Position numbers and translations under genes: made by a program
Shown: positions 52,042 through 60,232 of the stretch, one piece after another
How the letters are laid out: the number at the start of each line of letters is the position of its first letter
How positions within the stretch are numbered: the first letter of the stretch is position 1
The notes under the pieces: generated by a model
Database searches by the model: none
What the model saw: the letters and a program-made list of their open reading frames with translations, nothing else
What the model was told of the DNA's origin: nothing
Source: Paenibacillus silvisoli
GTDB taxonomy: Bacteria > Bacillota > Bacilli > Paenibacillales > Paenibacillaceae
NCBI RefSeq assembly: GCF_030866765.1
Contig: NZ_CP133017.1
Location: forward strand, 3,578,001-3,642,000
Direction of reading: 5' to 3'
DNA: 64,000 bases

Positions 52042-52434
52042 CTACACCATTGGAGGACTCAACTGGGAAATGGGGATCAAATTCACATGATTAAAAAATT
52101 GACTCTCCACCAGATTTCCGAATTCGTTTAGACCCGTTACTGACATAATGACATTAGGATTTACGCTTGTCGTCGTTTGCGCCATCGAGTTCAGTTGAAC
52201 CTCATAGGTGACATTTCCTGCAATAAAAAACTCCCGCACGTCGTAAGCATTCGCCGGTACTACATACGAGAGCGAGTATGCGGTGTAGAAAATGCTAGAA
52301 TCGACAGAAGCGAAAATCTCGACGATAACGGTTACCGCGCTCGCCGGATCCAGATTTCGTGTGCTGACAACGATGTTAGACGCTGCTGTGCCAAAGTCCC
52401 TTGTGTTTGTTACAGGGCCGGTTGTAAAAGGCAT
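52042..52434 (-). CDS. Beta-rich hypothetical protein (spore-coat/exosporium-like), 130 aa
   Basis: The protein lacks a signal peptide. It is Thr/Ser/Val-rich with alternating strands (NIVVSTRNLDPASAVTVIVE, YVVPANAYDVREFFIAGNVT, EVQLNSMAQTTTSVNPNVIM) and few charges. The pattern resembles the DUF6385-like and spore-surface beta-sandwich proteins of Bacillales; I regard this as a weak resemblance. GAGAGGTGAGA precedes the ATG by about 5 bases. It is single-gene with its own terminator. No function assigned. Confidence 0.65.
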   Translation of the reverse strand: MPFTTGPVTNTRDFGTAASNIVVSTRNLDPASAVTVIVEIFASVDSSIFYTAYSLSYVVPANAYDVREFFIAGNVTYEVQLNSMAQTTTSVNPNVIMSVTGLNEFGNLVESQFFNHVNLIPISQLSPPMV

Positions 52435-52542
52435 GCCGTCTCACCTCTCTTTCTGCGTGGACATGCTTTATACTATGAATAATGCGATGATATGTTTGTA
52501 CATCTATGCCTAAATTTCCAATTTTATGTAAAATTTAACAAT

Positions 52543-52566
52543 GAAAAAAGCCGCTCATTAGCGGCT
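52543..52566 (-). terminator. Terminator overlapping the FabF stop codon
   Basis: The stem AGCCGC begins in the last two sense codons, encloses the TAA and TGA stops in the loop, and is followed by TTTTTTCATT. Confidence 0.8.
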
Positions 52567-53805
52567 AAAATCATCAAATCGTCGAAGCACGATTACAGCG
52601 TTGTGACCGCCGAATCCGAATGAGTTGGACATGCCGATACGCAGCTCCGCTTTGCGCGCGACATTGGGGACAACATCCAGATCGCATTCCAGATCGCGTT
52701 CGTCTTGATTGATCGTCGGCGGAATGATGCCCTCCCGCAGCGAGTTCGCCAGCGCGATCGCTTCGGCTCCGCCCGCCGCGCCGAGCATATGGCCGGTCAT
52801 CGACTTGTTTGCCGTAATCGGCACGCGATAGGCGTCCTCGCCGAACAGCCGCTTAATCGCCAGCGTCTCGGAAATATCGCCGACTGGCGTGCTAGTCGCG
52901 TGAGCGCTGACGACATCCACGTCGCTCGGCGTCAATCCCGCGTCCCTCAGCGCTGCTTTCATCGCAAGGTAAGCGCCTAGACCTTCCGGATGCGTGGCGA
53001 CGATATGGTAGGCGTCCGAGCTGGCTCCGTAGCCGATCACTTCCGCGTAAATCCGTGCGCCGCGCGCAAGCGCGTGGGATAACGATTCCAAGATGACGAT
53101 CCCTGAGCCTTCGGCGATAACGAAGCCGTCGCGCCGGCGATCGAAGGGGCGGCTCGCGCCGGCGGGATTGTCATTACGAGTCGAAAGCGAGGTTGCGTTG
53201 CCGAAGCTGGCTAGCGAAATCTCCGTTACAGCGGCCTCCGAGCCCCCTGCGAAAATAACGTCAGCGCCTCCCGAGCGAATAAGCCGATAGGCTTCCCCAA
53301 TCGCGGTGTTGCCGATTGAACAAGCGGTTACGGGCGACATCGTCGGGCCGAGCGCGCCATAGCGAATGCTGATCATGGCGGACGCCATGTTGGCGATCAT
53401 CATGGGTACGAGCGTTGGACTGACTCTCTCCGGCCCACGGTCGCGCAATACCCCGTCCTGCTCGATCAGCGTGTTCAGTCCGCCGATGCCTGAGCCGACA
53501 TAAACCCCCATCCGTTCGCGGTCGACTGAAGCGGTCTCCAATCCCGCGTCCGTCCACGCTTGCTCGGCTGCCGCCATCGCGAACTGAACGAAGCGATCCA
53601 TTCTTCTCGCTTCTTTGCGCCCGAATCTCGCTTCGCCGTCGAAATCGTGCACGAGGCCAGCGATATGCGATTTATACCTGCTTGCATCGATATGCTCAAT
53701 CTTAGAGATGCCGGATTCGCCTTTCTTCAGCTTCTCCCAGAAGACAGCCGTCTCGTTCCCCAGCGGCGAAATGATGCCCATGCCAGTAATAACAACCCGA
53801 TCCAT
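52558..53805 (-). CDS. fabF: Beta-ketoacyl-ACP synthase II (FabF-type paralogue)
   Basis: 415 residues, the standard length. The catalytic Cys is in SPVTACSIGNTAIGEA and the two His in VSAHATSTPVGD and NKSMTGHMLGAAGG. SNSFGFGGHNAVIVL is the C-terminal signature. It elongates acyl-ACP by Claisen condensation with malonyl-ACP. TACSIGNTAIG differs from the usual TACATGTNAIG of housekeeping FabF. It stands alone rather than with fabH, fabD, fabG or acpP, so it is probably a second copy. It is divergent from an MmyB-type regulator, which may sense an acyl ligand. Confidence 0.9.
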   Translation of the reverse strand: MDRVVITGMGIISPLGNETAVFWEKLKKGESGISKIEHIDASRYKSHIAGLVHDFDGEARFGRKEARRMDRFVQFAMAAAEQAWTDAGLETASVDRERMGVYVGSGIGGLNTLIEQDGVLRDRGPERVSPTLVPMMIANMASAMISIRYGALGPTMSPVTACSIGNTAIGEAYRLIRSGGADVIFAGGSEAAVTEISLASFGNATSLSTRNDNPAGASRPFDRRRDGFVIAEGSGIVILESLSHALARGARIYAEVIGYGASSDAYHIVATHPEGLGAYLAMKAALRDAGLTPSDVDVVSAHATSTPVGDISETLAIKRLFGEDAYRVPITANKSMTGHMLGAAGGAEAIALANSLREGIIPPTINQDERDLECDLDVVPNVARKAELRIGMSNSFGFGGHNAVIVLRRFDDFSR

Positions 53806-53884
53806 ACGATCTCCTCCATTTTACAGCTAGCAGAGGCTAGCGATTAGGGTACCGTCTTGCTTACAGCTCTATATTGAGCTACTA

Positions 53885-53915
53885 TTTATCCTATTACAAG
53901 TTATCGTTTATCCTA
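53885..53915. promoter_or_regulatory. TTTATCCTA direct repeat between FabF and MmyB genes
   Basis: TTTATCCTA occurs at 53885-53893 and 53907-53915, exactly 22 bp apart (two helical turns). A second element nearby has GCTAGC twice, 10 bp apart (53826 and 53836). These are likely operators for the adjacent XRE-type regulator. Confidence 0.5.
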
Positions 53916-53974
53916 GTATAAAGACTACCCGACTATCTTTTATCACCACACATAGGCAAGGAGTGACTTCAGAC

Positions 53975-54820
53975 ATGAATCGGCAAGCCAGGCTGCAAGC
54001 TCTATCTGAATTTCTGCAAAAGCGGCGCGCGCAGCTGATGCCTCAGACGGTCGGCCTCCCTGCGGGTACCCGCCGGAGGACGCCCGGGCTGCGCCGCGAA
54101 GAAGTCGCGCAGCTTGCGGGCGTAAGCACCACCTGGTATACGTGGCTCGAGCAAGGCCGAGATATTCAGGTTTCCGCTTCCGTGCTCGACTGCGTAGCTT
54201 CGGCGCTCCTGTTGACGACCGATGAGCGCAAATATCTGTTCTCACTGGCCATGGAATCAACTGGATCTTTCGCACCGGCATTGGAACGGACGTTGGAAAT
54301 CCGCCCGTCTCTCCAGCGCATTTTGCAGGAGCTTCGTTATTGCCCGACGATCGTCACCGACCGGAGGTTTCGCATCGTCGGCTGGAACGACGCGGCCACC
54401 CGCGTGTTCCTGGATTTTAACGCATTGCCCGCGGAAGACCGCAACCTGATTCGGCTGCTGTTCGAACGCAAGGATTTTCGCCGGCTTGCCGTCAATTGGG
54501 AGCATTTTGCCTTGGATTTCCTGGCGATCTTCCGCGCCTATTACGGACGCTACGTGGAGGACGAATGGTACAGCGGCTTCCTATCCGAAATGAGAGAATC
54601 GTATCCCGACTTTGATTCGCTGTGGGAGCGAAGCCGGGTCAGTCTAGCGCCGGAGATGCTGATCGAGTTCCGCCATGCGGCTGCCGGCAAAATGCTGTTT
54701 CAGCTGACCTCCCTGCAAGTGCAAGGCGAGGATGACCTGCGCTGCAGCATCTATACGCCGGCAGCGGATACGACGACCGAAACGAAGCTGCGCAAATTGC
54801 TCGATTCTCCCCATGAGTGA
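53975..54820 (+). CDS. XRE-type regulator with MmyB ligand-binding domain
   Basis: 281 residues. The N-terminal HTH has RREEVAQLAGVSTTWYTWLE. The C-terminal MmyB-like domain (about 105-270) has YCPTIVTDRRFRIVGWNDAA, a PAS-like fold. In a crystallised member of this family a fatty acid was found in this domain, so an acyl ligand is plausible here. GTG at 53963 is in frame but would overlap the AAGGAG; ATG 53975 is chosen. It is divergent from a fabF paralogue with repeated operator-like sequences between them. Confidence 0.88.
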   Translation: MNRQARLQALSEFLQKRRAQLMPQTVGLPAGTRRRTPGLRREEVAQLAGVSTTWYTWLEQGRDIQVSASVLDCVASALLLTTDERKYLFSLAMESTGSFAPALERTLEIRPSLQRILQELRYCPTIVTDRRFRIVGWNDAATRVFLDFNALPAEDRNLIRLLFERKDFRRLAVNWEHFALDFLAIFRAYYGRYVEDEWYSGFLSEMRESYPDFDSLWERSRVSLAPEMLIEFRHAAAGKMLFQLTSLQVQGEDDLRCSIYTPAADTTTETKLRKLLDSPHE

Positions 54821-54844
54821 GAAAAGAGCTCACCGCTTGTGCGC

Positions 54845-55027
54845 TAACGGTTGCCACGCACGCTATTAAGCCTTGAAAGGCCTTTTTGAATTTCTAACGG
54901 TTGTCAGGAACGTTATGTAGCGATTTGATCAGCGAATTGAGCCGATTTGGGCCAAATAACCTCTGTGGCAACCATTAGATGTCAAAAAGCGCTGTTTTTG
55001 TGCTAATAAGCGCTGATGTAACCGTTA
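54845..55027. repeat. 183-bp intergenic repeat, copy 2
   Basis: Unit starts are at 54845, 54895 (forward), 54950 and 55000 (inverted), the same offsets as copy 1 at 16792-16974. The unit TAACGGTTGTCA...TATTTGGCC is degenerate at the variable centre but conserved at the ends. It lies between a plus-strand gene and a convergent minus-strand gene, ahead of a terminator. No open reading frame is kept between the two copies. Confidence 0.85.
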
Positions 55028-55041
55028 GATATTTGTGTACT

Positions 55042-55085
55042 AAAACAAAAGAGAAACCCACCGTTTTACACGGCGGGTTTCTCTG
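55042..55085 (-). terminator. Terminator of the VOC gene at 55109
   Basis: AGAGAAACCCGCCG and CGGTGGGTTTCTCT, one mismatch, then TTTTGTTTT on the minus strand. Confidence 0.85.
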
Positions 55086-55108
55086 CAATCTGAGCGCTTT
55101 TTAAAATT

Positions 55109-55480
55109 CTACCGATGCTGATCGAATAAAATCCGATTCCCATCCGGGTCTTCAATAACAAAATGCGCCGGTCCTTCCGTCGCTTCATCCGCTTCGGTGA
55201 GCATGCCGATTCCATTGGCTTTGAGATGCTTTTGAATGTCGCGAATATCCGTGAACGCATCGAGATTTTCGGCATCTTCGCTCCACCCGGGGTTAAAGGT
55301 CAGAATGTTTTTTTCGAACATGCCTTGGAATAGGCCAATGATACAATTTTCGTTTTTCAGAATAAGCCACTTTTGCGCAATGTCGCCGCCGAAAACGTGA
55401 AACCCGAGGTGTTCATAAAACGATTGGGATGCTTGGATGTCCTTTACGTTTAAGCTTACAGAAAATGCACCTAGTTTCAT
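55109..55480 (-). CDS. VOC superfamily protein
   Basis: 123 residues: GAFSVSLNVKDIQASQSFYE, WLILKNENCIIGLFQGMFEK and AHFVIEDPDGNRILFDQH give both halves of a VOC monomer. It is the fourth VOC gene of the window and not a close copy of the others. The missing C-terminal Glu (FDQH) argues against glyoxalase activity; the fold may instead bind a ligand or antibiotic. GGAGCAG precedes the ATG. Monocistronic. Confidence 0.82.
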   Translation of the reverse strand: MKLGAFSVSLNVKDIQASQSFYEHLGFHVFGGDIAQKWLILKNENCIIGLFQGMFEKNILTFNPGWSEDAENLDAFTDIRDIQKHLKANGIGMLTEADEATEGPAHFVIEDPDGNRILFDQHR

Positions 55481-55565
55481 GGTTCTGCTCCTTCGCTTCC
55501 TACTTAGGATCGTTTATTGCTTTCACCATTGCTTTATACGTCGTTGGAGGTAAACTTGTCCCGTT

Positions 55566-56246
55566 TTAATTGCGTTTTCCAAAGAAAAGCTGACTCACCC
55601 GTTTCGAAAAGTCCTCGATCCCGAAGCTTGCGGAATCAATCCGGTTATACCAGTTCGTTATCGTTTCCAAGATCCATAACGGAACCTGCACCCCGCTAAT
55701 CAGCGGATAAAAATGATTGTACGTCCATACCAGGTGTTCCCATCTGCTATCGTTGCCTTCCTTGATATATTCCGATACATCAAGCACTTTCCCTCTTCCC
55801 TCTTGCAAAAGAACGTTTTTCAGATGAATATCCCTTGGGTTCAGCCCCAGACCGCGGACAAACTCCCGGGCATCTTCAACGTCTTGCATCACTTGCTCCG
55901 AGACCGGGATCCCATGCAGCAAACAATCGTATAACGTAATGCCTTGTTCAAAGCTTAAGACCAAATAGTTGGGTCCGGTTCCATAACAGTGAGGGAAATA
56001 CGGCGATCCTTCTAACCGCTTGTAGATCCCCGCTTCCACTTCTTTCTTCTCTATGGATTGGGGCGAATATACTTTATAGGCGTAATTGGGGGTGTTTGGG
56101 TGATAAAAGACCGCGGCATCCGTACCGATGCCGATGCAGCGCAGCTCTTCCGATAAACCGATGACGGAAACAGGCTTATTGTTATCATGTCCGACGACTT
56201 CAATGTCCTTCAGTGCTTCCTCAACTTGTTTCCAGTCAGCAGTCAT
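55566..56246 (-). CDS. Protein-kinase-like protein
   Basis: 226 residues with a reduced kinase core: GIGTDAAVFYHP (glycine-rich loop), YAYKVYS (ATP Lys), YLVLSFEQGITLYDCL (hinge), GLNPRDIHLKNVLLQ (catalytic loop with Asp and Asn-like positions) and KVLDVSEYI replacing DFG. It resembles the small atypical kinases of Bacillales (YrzF/YbdM class). Whether it phosphorylates protein or a small molecule is unknown. ATG 56246 is chosen because AAGGAG is well placed; ATG 56264 lies inside that site. Single-gene. Confidence 0.8.
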   Translation of the reverse strand: MTADWKQVEEALKDIEVVGHDNNKPVSVIGLSEELRCIGIGTDAAVFYHPNTPNYAYKVYSPQSIEKKEVEAGIYKRLEGSPYFPHCYGTGPNYLVLSFEQGITLYDCLLHGIPVSEQVMQDVEDAREFVRGLGLNPRDIHLKNVLLQEGRGKVLDVSEYIKEGNDSRWEHLVWTYNHFYPLISGVQVPLWILETITNWYNRIDSASFGIEDFSKRVSQLFFGKRN

Positions 56247-56342
56247 AACCATCTTCTCCTTCATTGTTTGTCATTCATTACGTCGAAGGATGCATTTTCC
56301 GACTTACGAATCTTTACGATGCACATGCGCGATCTGTTGCCA

Positions 56343-56375
56343 AAAAAATGAAAAAGCCGCAGCAGCGCGGCTTCT
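56343..56375 (-). terminator. Terminator downstream of the DUF1992 gene
   Basis: AAGCCGC and GCGGCTT with a six-base loop, then TTTTTCATTTTTTT on the minus strand, about 70 bp after the stop at 56445. Confidence 0.8.
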
Positions 56376-56444
56376 TATGTTACAAGAACAATACCCATAG
56401 CAACGGCCTTTTGAACCAGCGGTTTAAGAGGCAAAACGTAGCCG

Positions 56445-56957
56445 CTACTTCCAGCGCTCGGATTGCTGCCGCATGTTCCCACGAGTCAGCTTCGATTTCT
56501 GCAGCACCGGACTTGGCACCATGCCGTTATATTTGGAAATTTTCGCGTTAAGCTCATCTAGCGCAGAAACGGTGATACCGGCGGAATCGTTTTCGAGCAG
56601 CCGCTGCAGCTGATCGCGGATTTCATGCTGCAGCGTAAGCCAGGCCGGCAAGAAGTTCGCTTCCTTCAGCATACTGTTCATTGGATCCCCCGACTTGATT
56701 TCGAGCGGCTTGCCTTTGCCTGCTAAATGCTCGAATGCCCCTTTCCGTTCCTGCTCCCGATACATTTCGCTGATCCAATCCTGCGACGACATGCCGGAAT
56801 TCCAGAATTGTCTGGATGATACGGCCGTGTCTTCGGCCTCCTCTTCCTCCGCCGCTGTTTCGGGTGCAGCCTCGCTCCAATCGGATGACGCTGATGCTGA
56901 TGCTGATGCTGCCTCCGAATCCGTCCGTTTCTTCTTCCTTTTGAACCAAAACCCCAT
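56445..56957 (-). CDS. DUF1992 (DnaJ-homologue subfamily C member 28-like) protein
   Basis: 170 residues. The basic N-terminus WFKRKKKR is followed by a low-complexity segment (SEAASASASASSDWSEAA, then EEEEAEDTAV). The DUF1992 domain (about 65-150) begins WISEMYREQERKGAFEHLAG and includes GKPLEIKSGDPMNSMLKEAN. Despite the name there is no J domain. The Ala-Ser run is encoded by a GATGCT-type microsatellite, so length variation between strains is likely. ATG 56957 is preferred to GTG 56966. Role not established. Confidence 0.85.
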   Translation of the reverse strand: MGFWFKRKKKRTDSEAASASASASSDWSEAAPETAAEEEEAEDTAVSSRQFWNSGMSSQDWISEMYREQERKGAFEHLAGKGKPLEIKSGDPMNSMLKEANFLPAWLTLQHEIRDQLQRLLENDSAGITVSALDELNAKISKYNGMVPSPVLQKSKLTRGNMRQQSERWK

Positions 56958-57067
56958 CACGTTCACCGCCTCTTCAGGTTAACAAACCGGAAAAGCTTTA
57001 CAATATCAGTTTACCTTTCAACGCCGTGCCGCGTGCCGGCTGCCTTTGGCGATTTGATGAACGGACA

Positions 57068-57098
57068 CCAAAAAAGCCGCGATTGACGCGGCCTTCGC
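57068..57098 (-). terminator. Orphan minus-strand terminator upstream of spoVB
   Basis: GCCGCG-ATTGA-CGCGGC with TTTTTT on the minus side. No minus-strand gene lies immediately upstream of it; it may block antisense read-through or end a small RNA. Confidence 0.6.
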
Positions 57099-57129
57099 AA
57101 GGTGCTCATGCGTTTGTCTCCCGACAAAT

Positions 57130-57166
57130 CCGCATGCTTTTCCGTTAATTGAATACATTTAAGTAT
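57130..57166 (+). promoter_or_regulatory. Possible sigma-E promoter of spoVB
   Basis: GCATGCT and AATACATT, 13 bp apart, partly match the mother-cell sigma-E consensus. GAATAC-ATTTAA-GTATTC is also a perfect dyad (57149-57166). Confidence 0.35.
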
Positions 57167-57188
57167 TCCAGAAACAGGAGGACAAGAG

Positions 57189-58736
57189 ATGGCTGTACAA
57201 AAGGAATCGTTCATGAGAGGAACGATGGCCTTATCTGTCGCTGCATTCATCAACCGCATATTGGGCTTTATTAGCGGCATTTTTGTCGCTCGCATGCTAG
57301 GTGCGGAAGGAATCGGCTTGCTCATGATGGCACATCCTCTCGTGCCGCTTGTCATTACGATTACGGAGCTCGGCCTGCCCGTGGCGATTTCTAAGCTTGT
57401 TGCGGAAGCCTATGCGCGAGACGAAAAAACGAAGGTCAGACGAATTCTGTACGTTTCGCTGACGGTGACCGGCTTCTTGAGCGTAACGCTTACGACCCTT
57501 TCGCTGCTTGGCTCCCACTGGATCGCGTCGTTCCTGCTAAGCGACCAGCGCGCTTACTATGCGATGCTCGCGATTACGCCGATCGCGCCGATTGTCGCGG
57601 TTTCCGCGGTGCTGAAGGGCTATTTCCGAGGCATTCAGCAAATGAAAGTCATCGCCGCATCGGACGTGCTCGAATATTCGGTTCAGATTGCGTGCGTGCT
57701 CGCGTTAGTGCATTTGCTGCTGCCATATGGCGTTGCGTACGCGGCTGCAGGGGCGATGGCGGCTTCCGTCATTAGCGAGGCAATCAGTCTATTGTTTCTC
57801 GTGGTTAGCTACAAGGTACGCGGTGAAGCCAGAATGCCTGGCGAGACATGGGCCGGGCATTTGAAGAATGGCAAGCAAACCTTTATCGAGCTGCTGCAGA
57901 TCGGCCTGCCGACAACGGGGCAAGGCGTCGTGCAATCCGTTTACAGCGCATTCCAGCCTTTGCTCATCGCCACCAGTCTCGCGATGACCGGGATCAGTAC
58001 GGCTTTAGCCACGAAGCAGTTCGGCATGCTGGCCGGGTATGCGTTTCCGCTTCTCTTCATGCCGAGCTTTATTACGCAATCCTTGTCGACCGCGCTCGTG
58101 CCGGCGATCGGGGAGGCGGCTGCGCACAACAACGATCGGCTCGTTCATGAGCGAATGAATCAAGCGATGAGATTGGGACTGCTGATCGGCGCGCCGGCTA
58201 CCGTGATTCTTTTCGAATGGGCCACTCCGCTTACGACGCTGGTCTACGGTACGCCTGAAGCCGGATTGCTGCTCAAAATTTTAGCGCCAATGTTCTTCCT
58301 CCACTACTTCGACGCTCCCATGCATGCGATTCTGCTCGGTCTTGGCCGCGCGAGCGCAACGCTTTGGAATTATGTCGTGTCCACGGCCTTCAAGGCGATC
58401 GCGATATTCGTATTCGGCAGCCAATTCGGCATTGTCGGCATCACCTTTGGCATCGGCATCGGCATCGTCATGCAAACACTGTTGAATTTCTTCTCGATCT
58501 CAGGCTCGATCGGCATCTATATGAGCATTCAACCTTACTTGGTAGTCGGTGTCTCCATGCTGCTCATGGGCATTGGCGGTCACTGGTCGTTTGAATATTT
58601 AACCGTGGTTCACAGCTTATCGTTATTATGGAGCGTGGTGGGCTCCATCCTCTTCTCTTTGCTGGTTTACTTCACTGCGTTTCTAACGCTGAGCGCGCTT
58701 CGCAAAGCGTCACAGACGATATTAATACCGCGTTAA
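57189..58736 (+). CDS. spoVB: Stage V sporulation protein B (SpoVB), MOP-superfamily flippase
   Basis: 515 residues with about fourteen membrane helices. The family signature MAVQKESFMRGTMALSVAAF and ILGFISGIFVARMLGAEGIG at the N-terminus, and GLPTTGQGVVQSVYSAFQPL in the middle, place it in the MurJ/SpoVB/Wzx group. In Bacillus it is needed for spore cortex synthesis, probably moving lipid-linked precursors in the mother cell. AGGAGG lies 9 bases before the ATG. It ends at a terminator shared with the convergent XRE gene. Confidence 0.9.
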   Translation: MAVQKESFMRGTMALSVAAFINRILGFISGIFVARMLGAEGIGLLMMAHPLVPLVITITELGLPVAISKLVAEAYARDEKTKVRRILYVSLTVTGFLSVTLTTLSLLGSHWIASFLLSDQRAYYAMLAITPIAPIVAVSAVLKGYFRGIQQMKVIAASDVLEYSVQIACVLALVHLLLPYGVAYAAAGAMAASVISEAISLLFLVVSYKVRGEARMPGETWAGHLKNGKQTFIELLQIGLPTTGQGVVQSVYSAFQPLLIATSLAMTGISTALATKQFGMLAGYAFPLLFMPSFITQSLSTALVPAIGEAAAHNNDRLVHERMNQAMRLGLLIGAPATVILFEWATPLTTLVYGTPEAGLLLKILAPMFFLHYFDAPMHAILLGLGRASATLWNYVVSTAFKAIAIFVFGSQFGIVGITFGIGIGIVMQTLLNFFSISGSIGIYMSIQPYLVVGVSMLLMGIGGHWSFEYLTVVHSLSLLWSVVGSILFSLLVYFTAFLTLSALRKASQTILIPR

Positions 58737-58752
58737 TTCCATGCTCAATAGC

Positions 58753-58783
58753 GAAAAAGGCTGCCGATTTGGCAGCCTTATTT
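58753..58783. terminator. Bidirectional terminator between spoVB and the XRE gene
   Basis: AAGGCTGCC and GGCAGCCTT with a GATTT loop; TTATTTG follows on plus and TTTTTCG on minus. Confidence 0.85.
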
Positions 58784-58792
58784 GATCCCTTA

Positions 58793-59566
58793 TTAACTTT
58801 TTTCTTTTCTATTCCCCACAACCACATTAAAAAGTCCTTGTTTTTTGATCGTGTGATGAATAATGGCAAGCAGACGCACCACTAGGTCAGCCCTGTGATT
58901 GAGTCGGTAACCGCCACGTACCCTATCGACGAATCCGAGTTCAATACATTCCGACATGATTTGTTCAGCATTCTTTTGATCCGGCAAAAGCGACATCAGC
59001 TTCTTCTCTTCAATCGCATAGTCAGGCGCCAAATTATCGATATCCCGTAATAGAGCGAATAAAACGCATCGGACATCATCGGGCAAGATGGTGATCGGGA
59101 ACGTATCTTCTTCTCTACTAGTTTCAATCGCCTCTTCCAGAAACGACGCCGTTGCTAAACAGATAAGCCTGTCTTTCGCCCATAGTCCCATACCGCTAGG
59201 AGCGAGATGAATGTGTACAAGGGATGGATGTGATTGAGTCGATGGATGATGCAGAGATTCAGCAGCGGTAATTAGTTCGCCAAAGAATGCTATCTTCTCT
59301 TCAGTCTTCATATTGGCGAACGCTTCCCGAATTTGAGGAAGCAATGCATGCAAGCTACCTTCGCACCCCAACAAGTAGTCGGTCGAACAATTAAACGTAG
59401 TTGCCAGCTCAGTGAGAAGCGATATATCAGGAAAGGAGTCGCCATTTTCCCATTTTGAAATAGCTTGCGCGGATACGTTTAACCGTCTGCCCAGTTCCTC
59501 CTGCGTCATGTTACTCGATCGCCTCAGGAGAGACACTTTTTTGCCCAAATCGATGATCCCTGTCAT
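58793..59566 (-). CDS. XRE-family transcriptional regulator, 257 aa
   Basis: The N-terminal HTH_3 domain is clear (LRRSSNMTQEELGRRLNVSA, QAISKWENGDSFPDISLLTE). The remaining 185 residues have no recognised domain but include a winged-helix-like end (AEQIMSECIELGFVDRVRGG, YRLNHRADLVVRLLAIIHHT), which may be a second DNA- or ligand-binding part. GGGGGTG precedes the ATG by 3-4 bases. It lies downstream of the SAM-riboswitch gene on the same strand with a 136-bp gap, so read-through coupling is possible but not shown. Confidence 0.85.
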   Translation of the reverse strand: MTGIIDLGKKVSLLRRSSNMTQEELGRRLNVSAQAISKWENGDSFPDISLLTELATTFNCSTDYLLGCEGSLHALLPQIREAFANMKTEEKIAFFGELITAAESLHHPSTQSHPSLVHIHLAPSGMGLWAKDRLICLATASFLEEAIETSREEDTFPITILPDDVRCVLFALLRDIDNLAPDYAIEEKKLMSLLPDQKNAEQIMSECIELGFVDRVRGGYRLNHRADLVVRLLAIIHHTIKKQGLFNVVVGNRKEKS

Positions 59567-59702
59567 CCAACAACACCCCCGTGAAATGATTATCTTTACA
59601 TTATCGCTTCTTCCAAGTTTTAGGAAGAGAGGCGTGTGAGAGTAATCAACCTACAGTTGTAATGGAATCGACAGAGTTGAATGGGATCGGTAACATCATC
59701 GT

Positions 59703-60137
59703 TTAAAACGAGACATATGCTTGCGCATGCTCGAATAAATAGGCGCGATCAAACTGTACGCATGGCTTTCCGATTTGCTCATTGAGATTCACTAATGCCG
59801 ATTCGATTAACTCCATTCGAACAGAGCCCCAAATGTCTCGCTTTTGTTGTGTGAAATCGACGCTGTCCAGCAAAGCCATTCCTTTCATCCGCTGAAAAGG
59901 AGCAGCCCACATTGTAAAATCGCCCTTCAAGGATGTACATGGAATTTCGAATTCCTTCAAACCAACGATTCCGGTAGTTGTAGAAATCGCTATGAGTCCG
60001 CAAATATACGAATCGTCTCCATGCTGCAGCTCTTCACTCAGCTTACGGTCAAACCGGAAACATTCGATCCGGGTAATTCTGCACTGCCGCAAAACATCAA
60101 GGGGATGAACATCTAGAGTTGGAATCGCGATCGGCAT
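59703..60137 (-). CDS. Orphan protein under SAM-I riboswitch; resembles an enolase-superfamily N-terminal (capping) domain
   Basis: 144 residues behind GGAGGG. CRITRIECFRFDRKLSEEL, LIAISTTTGIVGLKEFEIP and RMELIESALVNLNEQIGKPC follow the pattern of the mandelate-racemase/muconate-lactonising N-terminal capping domain (strand-strand, T-x-GI-x-G, then the helix ending S-AL-D-L-x-GKP). The catalytic TIM barrel is absent: the gene stops 15 residues after that helix, and no barrel frame follows. The upstream SAM-I riboswitch makes it part of the methionine/SAM regulon. The domain resemblance is inference, and function is unknown. It could be a free-standing cap, a decayed enzyme or a divergent regulator. 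Confidence 0.7.
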   Translation of the reverse strand: MPIAIPTLDVHPLDVLRQCRITRIECFRFDRKLSEELQHGDDSYICGLIAISTTTGIVGLKEFEIPCTSLKGDFTMWAAPFQRMKGMALLDSVDFTQQKRDIWGSVRMELIESALVNLNEQIGKPCVQFDRAYLFEHAQAYVSF

Positions 60138-60164
60138 ACTGTCCCTCCGTCTATGTCATAGTTA

Positions 60165-60208
60165 TAAAAAACAAAAATGACCTTTCTCTGGAATAAGAGA
60201 AAGGTCAT
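60165..60208 (-). terminator. Riboswitch-controlled intrinsic terminator
   Basis: A 13-bp perfect stem ATGACCTTTCTCT/AGAGAAAGGTCAT and a T-rich tail on the minus strand, between the SAM-I aptamer and the 144-aa gene. In S-box leaders, SAM binding favours this terminator. Confidence 0.9.
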
Positions 60209-60232
60209 GTAAATTCAAAGTCATATCCTCGC

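Noticed and set aside
57011-57355. Minus-strand ORF of 114 aa crossing the start of spoVB
   Set aside because: It runs through the orphan terminator and into spoVB, with no family resemblance.
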